Source of the DNA: Bacteroidota bacterium
GTDB lineage: Bacteria > Bacteroidota > Bacteroidia > Bacteroidales > Bacteroidaceae
NCBI GenBank assembly: GCA_023425865.1
Contig: JAFABV010000063.1
Span: 1 to 52,992 of the forward strand
DNA length: 52,992 nucleotides
Direction of reading: 5' to 3'
The stretch's first letter is position 1; every line of letters starts with the position of its first letter. The notes under the pieces were generated by a model, which did not search any database, was not told where the DNA came from, and was given only the letters and a program-made list of their open reading frames with translations. The position numbers and the translations under genes are program-made. Positions 52,500 to 52,992 of the stretch are shown one piece after another.

Positions 52500-52992
52500 C
52501 TCAGCCCTGCTCAAGCGCATCCTCCTCGGGCCGCTGGGCGGCCCTCTCTGGGTACTTCTCCTGTGAGCAATAAGCTCCTCCCCAATCTCTGCGTCTCTGC
52601 GTGCGCCCAAGACACCTGCGTGAAATCGCGTGGATATTTCTAACAACGGATGGCACGGAAATCTCGGAATTGCCATCCGGCACACCTTGATAGAACGGAA
52701 CATCGCTTTGCGATGGTCGGATGGAACGGAAACTGCCTCCGTTCTCTATTTCTCCTTAGGCCGTAGGCCCTCCTTTTTTCCCATTCCTCCCAATTCTCCT
52801 CATGTCATAGGCCCTCTGATTACCCAAGCCCTCCTCTCAGCATCGAAGATGCGTAACTCCAAACTCTCTGCGTCTCTGCGTGCACCCCCAAAAACCTGCG
52901 TGCAATAACCACCACTCCACATGGATTTGTTGAACAACGGATGGCACGGATGTAACGGATTTTCCATCCGGCACACCTTGATAGAACGGAAC
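52500..52992 (+). repeat. GC-rich dispersed intergenic repeat, copy 3 (cut by the window end)
   Basis: Contains the family blocks and a direct internal duplication: AACAACGGATGGCACGGA plus CCATCCGGCACACCTTGATA occurs at about 52641-52699 and again at 52931-52992, 290 bp apart. GGCCGTAGGCCCTC and CATCGAAGATGCGTAACTCC occur between. No gene is seen. Confidence 0.85.

Overview
This window is about 53 kb of bacterial chromosome that looks like Bacteroidales, most probably Prevotella or a close relative. Three kinds of evidence point there. Most transcription units are preceded by the Bacteroidetes-type -7 box TAnnTTTG, several with a TTTG-like -33 box 19-20 nt upstream. There are few convincing Shine-Dalgarno sites. 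The gene set is typical of the order: a Na+-translocating NQR complex, a TonB receptor, a TamB/AsmA-like giant, myo-inositol-phosphate synthase, and a 47-bp-repeat type II-C CRISPR system. The species assignment is inference.

Layout. Positions 1-8140 hold a type II-C CRISPR-Cas locus: an array of 27 full 47-bp repeats (plus one cut by the window edge), then cas2, cas1 and a 1500-residue cas9 on the minus strand, and a tracrRNA gene on the plus strand just upstream of cas9. Every repeat contains a Bacteroidetes promoter signature, so each spacer may have its own promoter. Positions 8.1-9.1 kb are non-coding, with a gene remnant and a 23-bp palindrome array. From 9.1 to 13.6 kb come an HtrA/Deg protease, RNase P RNA, a membrane protein, a DUF1232 protein and a His-rich CobW-type GTPase. 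From 13.7 to 17.3 kb an operon pairs an MBOAT O-acyltransferase with two SGNH hydrolases. Then follow inositol-3-phosphate synthase, glutamate dehydrogenase, ribosomal proteins S6-S18-L9, a membrane acyltransferase, FabD, a GH13 glycosidase fused to an AlaX-like tRNA-editing domain, RNase G, a tiny basic protein and an HU-type protein.

From 31 to 40.5 kb lie two identical tRNA-Arg(ACG) genes, an OmpH/Skp-like lipoprotein, PepD, a small lipoprotein, a 1496-aa TamB-like protein and a TetR regulator. Positions 40.7-46.6 kb hold the complete nqrABCDEF operon. The window ends with a TonB receptor/DUF362 pair, NhaA and a DUF389 membrane protein.

Most genes are housekeeping. The unusual material is the CRISPR locus, the GH13-AlaX fusion, and dispersed intergenic repeats. 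One repeat family is an exactly 23-bp-periodic array of imperfect palindromes at four loci; two of these arrays sit inside a longer composite element present as inverted copies about 18 kb apart. A second, GC-richer family occurs at three loci.
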